Shown: positions 36,949 to 46,193 of the stretch, in pieces
How positions within the stretch are numbered: position 1 is the stretch's first letter
Layout: each line of letters opens with the position of its first letter
Source: Proteiniborus sp. DW1
GTDB lineage: Bacteria > Bacillota > Clostridia > Tissierellales > Proteiniboraceae
Assembly (NCBI RefSeq): GCF_900095305.1
Contig: NZ_FMDO01000017.1
Span: 1 to 64,000 of the forward strand
Direction: 5' to 3'
Length of the DNA: 64,000 bases
Notes under the pieces: model-generated
What the model was told of the DNA's origin: nothing
Databases searched by the model: none
The model's input: the letters and a program-made list of their open reading frames with translations, nothing else
Translations under genes and position numbers: made by a program

Positions 36949-38169
36949 AATATTTTTAAGATCATGGCCAGATGGGCTTTGAAATAGCTTAAGTTCAAAT
37001 AAATCTGTCACTGCTAAAATATGATCAAAAATATCAGCCTGTGCCTTTTCATAATTGACCCAATTAGTATCATTTATGAACAGGTAAAGCTCTAAGGGCA
37101 ACCCGTGCTCGCCAGGAGGCAAATGCCTTACCATGTGTATCATGTGTTTATGAACCATGGGGTGATTTTTTAAGTAATTTTCTATATATATTCTAAATGT
37201 ACCTATATTTGTGAGATGTCTTCCGTTTATTAAAAGCTCATCATTAATATTATTTGCTTTATTATATTGTTCAATTTCTTTTTCCTTGTTAAGAATATAT
37301 TCAGTTAAGAAATGTACTTTTTTAAACTTTTCTATCATTTCTTTAGAACAAAACTTAATAGTATTCACATCTATATAGATAGACCGTTTTACACGACGTC
37401 CTCCAGCCTCTCTCATTCCTCTCCAGTTTCTAAAAGAATCTGAAATAAGGGCATATGATGGAATAGTAACTATGGTTTTATCGAAATTTTGGACTTTAAC
37501 AGTATTTAAGGATATATCAATAACATCTCCATCTGCTCCATACTTTGGCATTTCAATCCAATCTCCAATTTGCAACATATCATTTGCAGATAATTGTATA
37601 CCTGCTACCAAACCAAGAATTGAATCCTTAAATACTAATGTGAAAACTGCTGTAAGAGCTCCAATACCGCTTAGCAGGATTATTGGGCTTTCTCCTATTA
37701 GAGAAGCAATGATTACAATACCCATTATTATATAAAAACCAATTTTAAATACTTGTATAATGCCTTTTATAGGTCTTTGTTTAGAAACTGGGTGGGTTTT
37801 GTAAATGTCGTGTAGAGCATCAACTACTGAATTTACAACAGTCATAGTAATTATTAAAATATATACCCTAGAAAATCTTTGAATTATTTCTGAAAAGCTT
37901 CCAAAAAAATGAGCAAATGAATATACAATGATACCAGGAATAATCATGGATAGCTTCTCAAACACTTTTCTTTGTAATAGATAGTCGTCCCATTTAAATT
38001 TATTTTTTTCTATATATTTTGAAAGAATTTTAAGTATAATTTTTTTAACTATAAAATTTACAACTATACATATTAATATAATTGATAGTACTAGAATCAC
38101 AATTGAAAGTGTTTTAGATATATTATCATCTAATCCGTAATTTGATAGAAAATCATTAACAAACTCCAT
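36934..38169 (-). CDS. MscS-family mechanosensitive channel (YbdG-like)
   Basis: The 411-residue protein has about five membrane helices. The pore-lining segment LLSGIGALTAVFTLVFKDSILGLVAGIQL leads into the beta domain (IGDWIEMPKYGADGDVIDISLNTVKVQNFD), as in the MscS family. The long C-terminal part (LPLELYLFINDTNW) is typical of the YbdG/MscM-like branch. It would open under osmotic downshock. The start at 38169 uses AAAGGAG, 12 bases upstream; the start at 38226 adds a non-family stretch. Confidence 0.85.
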   Translation of the reverse strand: MEFVNDFLSNYGLDDNISKTLSIVILVLSIILICIVVNFIVKKIILKILSKYIEKNKFKWDDYLLQRKVFEKLSMIIPGIIVYSFAHFFGSFSEIIQRFSRVYILIITMTVVNSVVDALHDIYKTHPVSKQRPIKGIIQVFKIGFYIIMGIVIIASLIGESPIILLSGIGALTAVFTLVFKDSILGLVAGIQLSANDMLQIGDWIEMPKYGADGDVIDISLNTVKVQNFDKTIVTIPSYALISDSFRNWRGMREAGGRRVKRSIYIDVNTIKFCSKEMIEKFKKVHFLTEYILNKEKEIEQYNKANNINDELLINGRHLTNIGTFRIYIENYLKNHPMVHKHMIHMVRHLPPGEHGLPLELYLFINDTNWVNYEKAQADIFDHILAVTDLFELKLFQSPSGHDLKNIREQA

Positions 38170-38264
38170 GTTTATAATGTTCTCCTTTCGTACATCTAGG
38201 AACTTAAAAGAAAGAACTCCTTCCACATAAGGATTAAAAGTCTCCTATTAGGAAGGAGTTAATG

Positions 38265-38798
38265 TTATTTAATGTAATTTATTGAAATTCTATCTGCAGG
38301 AATTTCTCTCTCTACAAGCTCTTCTGTTGGATAGCCAAGCGTTATGGCAGAGACTGGATTAAAATCTTCAGGTATTTCTAATTCTTTCTTTAAGCTCTCA
38401 TTAATAGCACCTGCTCTTATAAATCCAAGTAAATATACACTACCAAGTCCAATATCAGTAGCAGCTAGGTGCATATTTTCTATTATACAAGCTGCATTTG
38501 CATATGTACTGCTTACTTTAGCAGGGTCCCTTAATCTACAAGATACTATAACAACTGTTGGTGCACCATAGAATGGATTAGCATCAGGTTTATTAGAAAT
38601 CTCAGCTGTGGATTTTACCATTTTGCTTAATAGTTCAGTGTTTTGTACAACAGTAAGATGAACATCTTCATATAATCCATTCCCAACAGGTGCAGCATTA
38701 GCTGCAAGTAACACTTTATTTAGTTCTTCATTAGTAATTTGCTCAGGCTTATAGCTTCTAGTTGATTTTCTTGTTTTTATTGTTTTAAAGAATTCCAT
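38265..38798 (-). CDS. Nitroreductase-family FMN protein
   Basis: The 177-residue protein opens with TRKSTRSYKPEQI, the phosphate-binding arginine motif of FMN nitroreductases, and has NAACIIENMHLAATDIGLGSVYL and ITLGYP in the expected places. Such enzymes reduce nitro compounds, quinones or flavins with NAD(P)H. It stands alone between the MscS gene and the YtrABC-like operon. The native substrate is unknown. Confidence 0.85.
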   Translation of the reverse strand: MEFFKTIKTRKSTRSYKPEQITNEELNKVLLAANAAPVGNGLYEDVHLTVVQNTELLSKMVKSTAEISNKPDANPFYGAPTVVIVSCRLRDPAKVSSTYANAACIIENMHLAATDIGLGSVYLLGFIRAGAINESLKKELEIPEDFNPVSAITLGYPTEELVEREIPADRISINYIK

Positions 38799-38919
38799 TC
38801 ATATCCCTCCCAAGTTTATTATACAACAAAGATTAGAAAATAAAAAATTATTATCAAAAATTTAGGTGGGGACATAAAATAACCTCTGCCACAAAATATG
38901 ACAGAGGGAACACCTATTA

Positions 38920-39705
38920 TTAGTCTAAGTTTAATTTCTTTTCAAAAATACGATTAGTTATTATATAGAATACTGCACCTATTAATGAAATCATTATAAT
39001 GCTAATAGGGAAAATCGTTCTCGGGAACATGTTTGTGAAGTTTAAGCTATTAGTTGTGATAAAACTCGCAAGAACTAGAACTAATAGCATGATTAGCTGC
39101 AAGCCATTATAAATAACAACATAAGATATAAGGGATGCTATAATCTTATGCTTACTAAACAACTGGCCTATAGCAATAGAAGCATAAACTACTAGAATGT
39201 TCGTTACAGCACTTACAAATATCATAAGAATCAATTCAATAACTAAAATCACAGAATTACCACCGAAGGTTGCGCTTAATTCTTCTGGAATTTTTCTTAT
39301 TTCATTTATTATAGAGCTTGCATCGGTTGACGTAATGAAGGCTGCAGAAAATGATGATACTACGAATATTGTGCTAATAAGTAACCAGAATAGTGTAACT
39401 GTTAATTTTGATATAATTAACTGATGAGAATTTACTGGCAATGTAAACATTAAATATCCTTCATCGCTTAAAAGGTTTTTATAAAACCGAACTATCATTA
39501 GTAATACTGTAGTCACTAAAATGGCTAAGATAAGAATAACTTGAGTAAATATCAGAAATCCAATAAAAAACATTAATATTCCTTCTCCAATATCTAATCG
39601 GAATACGAAACGATTTACTAAAGATATAAATAACAGAGCTATATATAAAGGCACTAGTAATCTTGATGTTGCCATTAATTCATGTTTCATCAATTTACCT
39701 AGCAT
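38920..39705 (-). CDS. ABC-2-type permease of a YtrABC-like transporter
   Basis: The 261-residue protein has about six membrane helices and begins MLGKLMKHELMATSRLLVPLY, typical of permeases cotranscribed with GntR/YtrA regulators. It overlaps the ATPase gene by 7 bp. It probably exports a cell-wall-active or other toxic compound, or senses envelope stress. Confidence 0.75.
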   Translation of the reverse strand: MLGKLMKHELMATSRLLVPLYIALLFISLVNRFVFRLDIGEGILMFFIGFLIFTQVILILAILVTTVLLMIVRFYKNLLSDEGYLMFTLPVNSHQLIISKLTVTLFWLLISTIFVVSSFSAAFITSTDASSIINEIRKIPEELSATFGGNSVILVIELILMIFVSAVTNILVVYASIAIGQLFSKHKIIASLISYVVIYNGLQLIMLLVLVLASFITTNSLNFTNMFPRTIFPISIIMISLIGAVFYIITNRIFEKKLNLD

Positions 39706-40397
39706 TTGAACACCTCCCTGAATAATGAGTCTATTGATTTATTTTCTGCTGCTCTTACATCATCTACAGACGAGTGGAGGATAATAGAACCCTCTTTTAG
39801 AAATATGACTTCATCTAATACTTTTTCTATATCCGCAATAAGATGTGTAGATATCAATATAGTTGAGTTTTTTCTATAATTATTGATAATAGTATTTAGG
39901 ATATAATCCCTTGCTGCTGGATCTACTCCGCCTATTGGTTCATCAAGACAGTATAAGTCTGCTTCACGGCTCATAACTAATATTAATTGAACCTTTTCTT
40001 TAGTTCCCTTTGACAAAGTCTTTAATTGTCTTTCTGGGTCAATTTTTAAATCTGCCAACATATCATAGGCTTTTTTGGGGTTAAAATTTTCATAAAAGTC
40101 CTGAAAAAATTTAACAACTTGAGAAATTTTCATCCAATCAGCCAAATAAGTTTTTTCAGGTAAATATGATACTATTTTCTTAGTTTCTATTCCTGGTGTC
40201 TTACCTGCAATTTGTATGTTTCCACTATCAGGTAGTAATAGTCCATTTATCAATTTTAGTAAAGTAGTTTTACCACTGCCATTTGACCCTAATAGTCCTA
40301 TTATGCGACCTCTTTCTAATGTTAAATTTACATCAGAAAGTGCAGTAAAGCCTGAATATATTTTCGTTAATGATTTGCACTCTAGAATAGGATTCAT
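39699..40397 (-). CDS. ABC transporter ATP-binding protein of a YtrABC-like operon
   Basis: The 232-residue ATPase has Walker A GLLGSNGSGKTT and Walker B LYCLDEPIGGVDP, with the H-loop in STHLIADIEK. The signature is LSKGTKEK rather than LSGGQ, which is normal for this exporter group. It overlaps the regulator gene by 4 bp and the permease gene by 7 bp. Confidence 0.85.
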   Translation of the reverse strand: MNPILECKSLTKIYSGFTALSDVNLTLERGRIIGLLGSNGSGKTTLLKLINGLLLPDSGNIQIAGKTPGIETKKIVSYLPEKTYLADWMKISQVVKFFQDFYENFNPKKAYDMLADLKIDPERQLKTLSKGTKEKVQLILVMSREADLYCLDEPIGGVDPAARDYILNTIINNYRKNSTILISTHLIADIEKVLDEVIFLKEGSIILHSSVDDVRAAENKSIDSLFREVFKC

Positions 40398-40765
40398 TTT
40401 CTCATCTCCTCTAATATTTTAGTAACACATTCTAAGATTTCATCTTCTTCGTACCCAAGTTGTTTCATTTTTTCTATAAACTCTATAATAATATTCTTAG
40501 CAGACTGTTTCTTTAGTTTTTTGATGATTTCTATATCTGAAGTTATATATCTGCCACTGGTTCGGTTAGTGTAAACTAATCCAGTTTGCTCCAGTTCAGC
40601 TAATGCTCTCTGCATGGTGTTAGGATTGACCCCAGCTTCAGCAGCTAACTCTCGTACTGAGGGAAGCTTATCTCCAAGATTATAGTAACCTGAAATAATT
40701 CCTGCCTGAATCTGTTCAATTAGCTGAATATAAACCGGTCGTTCAGAGTCAATATTCCATTGCAT
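40394..40765 (-). CDS. GntR-family regulator, YtrA subfamily
   Basis: The 123-residue protein has an N-terminal winged helix (SVRELAAEAGVNPNTMQRALAELEQTGLV) and only a short C-terminal helical tail, the YtrA layout. It is first in a tightly overlapping three-gene operon and faces a large perfect palindrome 20 bp upstream, so it probably represses its own operon. In Bacillus, YtrA-type operons respond to cell-wall antibiotics. Confidence 0.85.
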   Translation of the reverse strand: MQWNIDSERPVYIQLIEQIQAGIISGYYNLGDKLPSVRELAAEAGVNPNTMQRALAELEQTGLVYTNRTSGRYITSDIEIIKKLKKQSAKNIIIEFIEKMKQLGYEEDEILECVTKILEEMRK

Positions 40766-40784
40766 TTCACCACTCCTTACTACT

Positions 40785-40830
40785 TATATTGTATTATTGT
40801 ATTAAGTACTTAATACAATAATACAATATA
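40785..40830. promoter_or_regulatory. Perfect 46-bp palindrome, probable YtrA operator
   Basis: From 40785 to 40830 the two 23-base arms are perfectly complementary with no spacer. The left arm begins TATATTGTATTATTGTATT and the centre is AAGTACTT. Each arm contains two copies of TTGTATTA, so it can hold two dimers. It covers the likely promoter of the regulator operon. Confidence 0.75.
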
Positions 40831-40881
40831 TATTTTACAATTGCAACATGAATTTTATAAAATTAAAATTTTTTTGAACAG

Positions 40882-40943
40882 TTGACATGTGAAAATATAT
40901 GAAATATAATGAAATATGTGAAAAAATATGAAAATATATGAAA
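40882..40943 (+). promoter_or_regulatory. Consensus promoter with six TGAAA units in 10-bp phase
   Basis: TTGACA (40882-40887) and TATAAT (40905-40910) are a perfect sigma-70 pair at 17 bp. TGAAA begins at 40890, 40900, 40910, 40919, 40929 and 40939, one per helical turn. This may be an iterated operator or intrinsically curved DNA. It drives the HTH/HExxH pair. Confidence 0.7.
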
Positions 40944-41017
40944 ATGCGTAAAAAGATATAAAATAAAAGTACCATCAAATGAAATTAAATAAATGTCGAG
41001 TAAAGGAGAGAGGTAGA

Positions 41018-41467
41018 TTGAAATTTCAAAAGCTATACACTGTAGATGATATTGCTATGATGACAGGGCTTACTAGTAGAACAATTCGAAATTATTTAAA
41101 GGATGGAAAGCTAAAAGGAAAAAAAATTGGAGCACAATGGAGATTTACAGAAGAAGATATTAGTGCTTTATTTACAGATAAGAGCTTTGAGAATGAAGTA
41201 ACTGTATCAAAAAATAAAATGGTAATTGATTTTCTTGAAGCAAAAGAACAGTCCAAAGTTTCCATTTGCTCTATAGTTGATTACCCATGTAGAGACAGGA
41301 AAGTAGTAGAAAACATTTGTCAAGAGATGATTGAGCAAGTTAACTCTTATAAAAATAAGGATGAGATTAAATTTTCCTATCAATATTTAAAAGAGGAAGG
41401 AAAGGCAAGATTTATTGTAATTGGTATACCTGAGAAGGTAATTGAATTACTTAATAAAATCAAGTGA
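41018..41467 (+). CDS. MerR/excisionase-type helix-turn-helix protein
   Basis: The 149-residue protein has an N-terminal HTH_17-like domain (YTVDDIAMMTGLTSRTIRNY, then GKKIGAQWRFTEEDI) of the kind found in excisionases and MerR-like regulators. The C-terminal 85 residues are a compact alpha/beta domain that I do not recognise, possibly a sensor. The start is TTG at 41018, since AAAGGAG lies upstream and homology begins here. The ATG at 40979 lacks a ribosome site. Confidence 0.7.
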   Translation: MKFQKLYTVDDIAMMTGLTSRTIRNYLKDGKLKGKKIGAQWRFTEEDISALFTDKSFENEVTVSKNKMVIDFLEAKEQSKVSICSIVDYPCRDRKVVENICQEMIEQVNSYKNKDEIKFSYQYLKEEGKARFIVIGIPEKVIELLNKIK

Positions 41468-41498
41468 TAGTAGAATTAGCGAAAGGGGGAAGGAATAA

Positions 41499-42557
41499 GT
41501 GAGAAAATTATATACACAGCTTAGTAATTTACTTAATGCAATTAATTTTAATGAGCTATGGGAAGGCTTCCATTTCTATGATTTTGCGCTATATAATGAT
41601 AGAGAGGTGTATTTAAAAGACTCTGTGATTCCTTATGATAATCGTTTCATGGGCAATACTGCGATTAATTATGAAGGACAGTATATAGCCATATGGAATG
41701 TAGAAAATCCAGACCTAGAAGATATCGAAGTCTTGGCAGCTAACCTTGTACATGAGATGTTTCATGCTTACCAATATGAAATGAAAGAAAGCAGATGGCC
41801 ACAGGATTTACGAACACTTGACTATCCATCAGATATTGAGAATTTTAAATTTAAATATGCTGAAAATAAAATTCTCGCTGCTGCATATCTAGAAAAAAAT
41901 ATAGAAAAAAAGAAAAGGCTCATATCTCAATTTGCATCTATTCGTAATATGAGAGAGAAAAATATAGGAGATATTATTAGATGTGAATATCTATCAGAAA
42001 CAGCAGAGGGAATGGCAGAATACGTAGGTATAATGGCACTAAAGCAAATATCTATTAATAAGTATAATACTCGTATGAAGAAATACATAGGCTATCTATC
42101 AACACCAAGCGAACTACTCTTTGACACAAGGAGAATATCGTACTTTAGTGGGGCAGTTTTTCTAGTTGCTTCTATAGAGGCAGGTATACCATTTTTTCAT
42201 GAAATAGGTAACTGTGATATTCCTGTATTTGAAATTATAAGTTCTTATTTAAAGATAGATGGTACTATAGAAATAGAGGATTATAAAATTATAGAGGAAA
42301 TGGCTATTCAGTATATTGATAGAAAGAGGAATAAATTTGATGTTTTTTTCAAAGAAAATAGGGAGCATGTAGAGGGCAAATTTCAAATAGTTGGCTATGA
42401 TCCAATGAACATGATAAAGTTAGATAATAAAATTTATTGTAATCATTTTATTCTACTGAAAGATACTAATACAAACAATCAGGTGTTTTTAAATGGTCCT
42501 GTAGTTGTTGAATTAGAGCCAGAGACAATAAATAAAGTTATAGCTTACTTTAAATAA
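41499..42557 (+). CDS. HExxH-containing putative zinc metalloprotease
   Basis: The 352-residue protein has LVHEMFHAYQ (His85-Glu86-x-x-His89) and, about 90 residues later, ETAEGMAEYVG, whose glutamate could be the third zinc ligand of a gluzincin. There is no signal peptide or membrane helix, so it should be cytoplasmic. It follows the HTH gene by 31 bp, and the two may act as a regulator-protease pair. The overall family is not recognised and proteolytic activity is an inference. The ribosome site is GGGGGAAGG with a GTG start. Confidence 0.55.
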   Translation: MRKLYTQLSNLLNAINFNELWEGFHFYDFALYNDREVYLKDSVIPYDNRFMGNTAINYEGQYIAIWNVENPDLEDIEVLAANLVHEMFHAYQYEMKESRWPQDLRTLDYPSDIENFKFKYAENKILAAAYLEKNIEKKKRLISQFASIRNMREKNIGDIIRCEYLSETAEGMAEYVGIMALKQISINKYNTRMKKYIGYLSTPSELLFDTRRISYFSGAVFLVASIEAGIPFFHEIGNCDIPVFEIISSYLKIDGTIEIEDYKIIEEMAIQYIDRKRNKFDVFFKENREHVEGKFQIVGYDPMNMIKLDNKIYCNHFILLKDTNTNNQVFLNGPVVVELEPETINKVIAYFK

Positions 42558-42587
42558 GCTCTAATCAAGGTGATAGGAGCTTTCTTT
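42556..42587 (+). terminator. Short hairpin at the end of the HExxH gene
   Basis: AAGCTC (42556-42561) and GAGCTT (42577-42582) followed by TCTTT form a modest terminator. The stem includes the last bases of the gene. Confidence 0.45.
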
Positions 42588-42791
42588 ACTGCTAGCCTGT
42601 TATTTTTTCTGCAAACTAAGTTAAGTTAACATATCTGGAAAATATAGGTTTGACTTTTGAACTGAATAGTAGAATAATAGAACTATGGACTTAGGTATTG
42701 ATATTTTTTTATCGATTAAATTTCTTCCTATTAGTCCCCTGGTAAAAGGCTCTAAGTTAGAGTTATTAACTTTTGTATAAGGAGAGATAAT

Positions 42792-44174
42792 ATGGACAAA
42801 AAATTGAAGCAATCATCAAGAAAGGGTATAGTTTCATTATTATTGGTACTAGTAATGATACTAACTACAATTGTACCTGTTTGGGCTGAGGAAATTCCAA
42901 CTCCTGATATTAGTCAATGGGCTATAGGTGAGTTAAATGAAGGAGAAAGATATGGAATATATCCTATTGAATGGTATTATGACGGTTTCAGAACTGAAAT
43001 CTCACAGGAAAGACTAGAAGAACTATTAGCAAATACAGCCAGTAAAATAGAAGCTTTGGACTTAACTAAGAAGACAGATTTTGAGGCAGTTTCTCATGAA
43101 GCAACTAGTACAAGAGGCGAGGTTGTAAAGAGGCTATATAATATTTTAGCTCAATATGAATTACCAGTAGGTGAGTCATCAGTAGAATATATGCAAGAAA
43201 GAGGCATACTTGTAGGTACACATAATGGACTTGACTTAGATAAGCCATGTACTACAGAACAGGCAGTTATATTAGCAACTAGATTAGTTCTAGATACATA
43301 TAATCAGTTACAAGCAGGTTCAAAAGGATTAGCTTGGAAAGTAGAACATAACGGTAATACCGTTTATTTCTTAGGATCAATTCATGTAGGCAGTAGTGAA
43401 GTCTATCCTTTGAATCAAAGATTAAAGCAAGCTTTTAATGAATCTGATGCCCTTATTGTAGAAGCCAATTTATTCGACCAACAAGGTGGGATGGAGTATT
43501 TCCTAGGAAAAGCTACATATCAAGATGGTACTACACTTAAGGATCATATAAGCGAAGAAACTTATGAAAAGCTAGTAGAAGTGTTTAAAAAATATGGATT
43601 ACCAGAAGATGTTTATAATCAATTTAAACCTTGGAGTATAGCTAATGACTTAACTGTTATTTCTATGACAAATTCGGACAATCTTCAACAGGGAGCTCAG
43701 TCAGCTAATCTCGGAATAGATATGTATTTTCTTTCAAATGCATTATTATTTCAAAAGCCAATTATTGAATTAGAAGGAATAAGATATCAGGCTGACTTAT
43801 TTGATGGATTATCAGCTGAAACTCAAGAAGAGTATTTAAGAAGTATAATAGATAGTGTCTTAGAACCAAAAACTGATGAGACTGTTGATTCGGCTAAGCT
43901 ATTAGAAGAATGGCTTGCTCTATGGATAAATGGAGATATAGAAGGATTTACCGCTAGCTATGGTCATAGCACTAAGGAAGCTGAAGAATATGAATTTACT
44001 AATATGCTATTTGGTAAAAGAGATAAGGACATGGCAGAGAAAATAATCACTATGTTAGAATCAGAGAACAAGGGTACATATTTTGTTGTAGTAGGAGCAG
44101 GACATTTAACACAAGATGGCACAGTACTAGACCAACTAATTGAAAAAGGATATAAGGTTGAGGTTTTACAATAA
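42792..44174 (+). CDS. TraB/GumN-family protein with SLH-like N-terminus
   Basis: The 460-residue protein has a signal peptide (cleavage near residue 31, VWAEE). Residues about 38-175 contain SLH-like repeats (QWAIGELNEGERYGIYP; YMQERGILVGTHNG; TTEQAVILATRLV) that would bind cell-wall polymers. Residues about 185-460 form a TraB/GumN domain with FLGSIHVG near its start and VVVGAGHL near its end, both with the conserved His. Some members of this domain act as metal-dependent proteases (TIKI-like). It is likely surface-bound. Confidence 0.75.
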   Translation: MDKKLKQSSRKGIVSLLLVLVMILTTIVPVWAEEIPTPDISQWAIGELNEGERYGIYPIEWYYDGFRTEISQERLEELLANTASKIEALDLTKKTDFEAVSHEATSTRGEVVKRLYNILAQYELPVGESSVEYMQERGILVGTHNGLDLDKPCTTEQAVILATRLVLDTYNQLQAGSKGLAWKVEHNGNTVYFLGSIHVGSSEVYPLNQRLKQAFNESDALIVEANLFDQQGGMEYFLGKATYQDGTTLKDHISEETYEKLVEVFKKYGLPEDVYNQFKPWSIANDLTVISMTNSDNLQQGAQSANLGIDMYFLSNALLFQKPIIELEGIRYQADLFDGLSAETQEEYLRSIIDSVLEPKTDETVDSAKLLEEWLALWINGDIEGFTASYGHSTKEAEEYEFTNMLFGKRDKDMAEKIITMLESENKGTYFVVVGAGHLTQDGTVLDQLIEKGYKVEVLQ

Positions 44175-44183
44175 GTAATGAGA

Positions 44184-44230
44184 AACCACCTATTATTTAC
44201 CTTTAGGTAAGTAATAGGTGGTTGTTATTT
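44184..44230 (+). terminator. Strong intrinsic terminator after the TraB/GumN gene
   Basis: An 18-bp stem begins AACCACCTATTATTTACC (44184-44201) and pairs with GGTAAGTAATAGGTGGTT (44206-44223), with one G-T pair and a 4-base loop, followed by GTTATTTTAA. Confidence 0.85.
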
Positions 44231-44558
44231 TAATCCTGCTTGTTCTGAGCTAAATTAAAGCATTTATGTAAATATTTTTGGTCCATTAATTCCTTATGAA
44301 TATCTCTTTGAACAATTATAGCTTCCTCTAGTGATAGAATCATATCTGCATTTTTCCGAATCTATCGAAGCTCTATAGCTTCATCTAGAATAATAATTGA
44401 TGATTTTTTCAAAATAGGCATTGTGATTGCAATTTTTTTGTTTTGTCACTAGTTAGATATATTTCAAGTTTTTCCACACTGGCATTATGTTGGCAAAAAA
44501 TCCCCGTAATACTATATTGATTTCTAGCAAATTTTGCGGCATTTATTATTTCTTCCAT
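44230..44558 (-). pseudogene. Remnant of an ABC exporter ATPase domain
   Basis: Read on the minus strand, three pieces of an ABC exporter nucleotide-binding domain follow in order but in broken frames. MEEIINAAKFAR resembles the helix before the signature loop, ILKKSSIIILDEAIELR resembles Walker B, and ADMILSLEEAIIVQRDIHKE leads into ELMDQKYLHKCFNLAQNKQ, the C-terminal end. The signature itself and most between-motif sequence are gone. It explains most of the 480-bp gap between the TraB/GumN and YfcC genes. Confidence 0.7.
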
Positions 44559-44669
44559 ATATATTTATAATAACTAAACCGCTTTTACATATAATAATTG
44601 AAACTAGATTTATAAATTGCTAATGATAACTAACATTATTTTAATAACTAATTATTGGGAGATGAAAAC

Positions 44670-46193
44670 ATGAAAGAGCAAGAGAAAAAGAAGAAAAAAT
44701 TTCAATTTCCTACAGCCTTTACGGTGCTATTTATCATACTAATACTAGCAGCTATATTAACCTATATAGTGCCAGCAGGACTATACTCAAAACTATCATA
44801 TGACCCAGATAAAAATTTATTTTTAGTAGAAAACCATGAAGGAGAAGTCAGTAGCTATCCAGCGACACAAGAAACTTTAGAAAGCTTAAACATTAGAATG
44901 AATATCAATAAGTTTTTAGATGGAAGTATTAAAAAACCTATTGCTATTCCAGGTACTTATGAGAGAATAGAACAATCACCTCAAGGATTATTATCAGTTA
45001 TCATGTCACCTATCCAAGGAATTATGGATACAGTGGATATTATGGTTTTCGTGTTGATACTTGGAGGGATTATTGGACTGGTTAATAAATCAGGAGCCTT
45101 TGATGCAGGAATTGCAGCGTTATCTAAGAGAACTAAAGGAAAGGAATTCTTATTAGTAGTATTTGTTTCATTACTAATAGCCCTCGGTGGGACTACATTT
45201 GGCTTAGCTGAAGAGACCATCGCACTATATCCTATTCTAATGCCGATATTCCTAGCAAGTGGATATGATGCAATAGTTTGTATTGCAGCCATATATATGG
45301 GTTCTTCTATTGGAAGTATGTTTTCAACTGTAAATCCATTTTCAGTAGTTATTGCTTCAGATGCAGCAGGAATTTCCTTTAGCGAAGGGCTTGTATTTCG
45401 TGCAATAAGCTTAGTATTGGCTATGGTTATTACACTTATTTATATTTATCGTTATGCAAAAAGAGTGCAAGAGAACCCGAAGAATTCTCTGATTTACGAA
45501 GACAAGGAAAGAATAGAAAAGAGATTCCTAGAATACTATGACCCGGAAAATGTAGCGCCATTTAACTGGAGACGAATTCTGATGCTACTCGTATTCTTAG
45601 GTGCATTTCCTATATTGATATGGGGAGTATCTACAGGTATTTGGTGGTTTCCAGAAATGTCAGGTTTGTTTTTAGCAGTAGCAATAATAATTATTTTCCT
45701 GACAGGTTTTTCAGAAAAAGAAGCTGTTAATACATTTTTAGAAGGTGCAGCAGATTTAATAGGAGTTGTGCTTATAATTGGAGTGGCAAGAGCTATTAAT
45801 ATAGTAATGGATAATGGAATGATTTCTGATACTTTACTTAATTATACATCGTCAGTAGTTGGAAATATGAATAGAGGTATTTTTGCAGCAGTTCAAATGA
45901 TACTGTTTAGTTTCCTAGGTTTTTTCGTTCCATCATCATCTGGGCTTGCTACACTGTCTATGCCCATAATGGCACCTTTGGCTGATACAGTTGGTATATC
46001 AAGAGCTGTTGTGGTTACTGCATATAACTGGGGACAAGGATGGATGTCCTTTATTACTCCAACAGGACTAATCTTAGCAACACTTGAGATGGTAGATGTA
46101 ACATATAATAAGTGGTTAAGATTTATACTTCCGTTGATGGGGGTAATAGGAGTTTTCTCAATCATAATGCTAATCCTGCAAACATTGGTGTAG
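44670..46193 (+). CDS. YfcC-family membrane transporter
   Basis: The 507-residue protein has about 12 membrane helices. FQFPTAFTVLFIILILAAIL near the start, GTTFGLAEETIALYPIL, and FFVPSSSGLATLSMPIMAPLAD are the conserved segments of the YfcC family in the ion-transporter superfamily. It probably transports amino acids, peptides or dicarboxylates. The start at 44670 follows GGGAGATG and is preferred to the TTG at 44655. PepD lies downstream, so peptide or amino-acid use is plausible. Confidence 0.8.
   Translation: MKEQEKKKKKFQFPTAFTVLFIILILAAILTYIVPAGLYSKLSYDPDKNLFLVENHEGEVSSYPATQETLESLNIRMNINKFLDGSIKKPIAIPGTYERIEQSPQGLLSVIMSPIQGIMDTVDIMVFVLILGGIIGLVNKSGAFDAGIAALSKRTKGKEFLLVVFVSLLIALGGTTFGLAEETIALYPILMPIFLASGYDAIVCIAAIYMGSSIGSMFSTVNPFSVVIASDAAGISFSEGLVFRAISLVLAMVITLIYIYRYAKRVQENPKNSLIYEDKERIEKRFLEYYDPENVAPFNWRRILMLLVFLGAFPILIWGVSTGIWWFPEMSGLFLAVAIIIIFLTGFSEKEAVNTFLEGAADLIGVVLIIGVARAINIVMDNGMISDTLLNYTSSVVGNMNRGIFAAVQMILFSFLGFFVPSSSGLATLSMPIMAPLADTVGISRAVVVTAYNWGQGWMSFITPTGLILATLEMVDVTYNKWLRFILPLMGVIGVFSIIMLILQTLV

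Noticed and set aside
40890-40943. Short repeats as a CRISPR-like array
   Set aside because: The unit is about 10 bp with no spacers and lies over a promoter. No cas genes are present.
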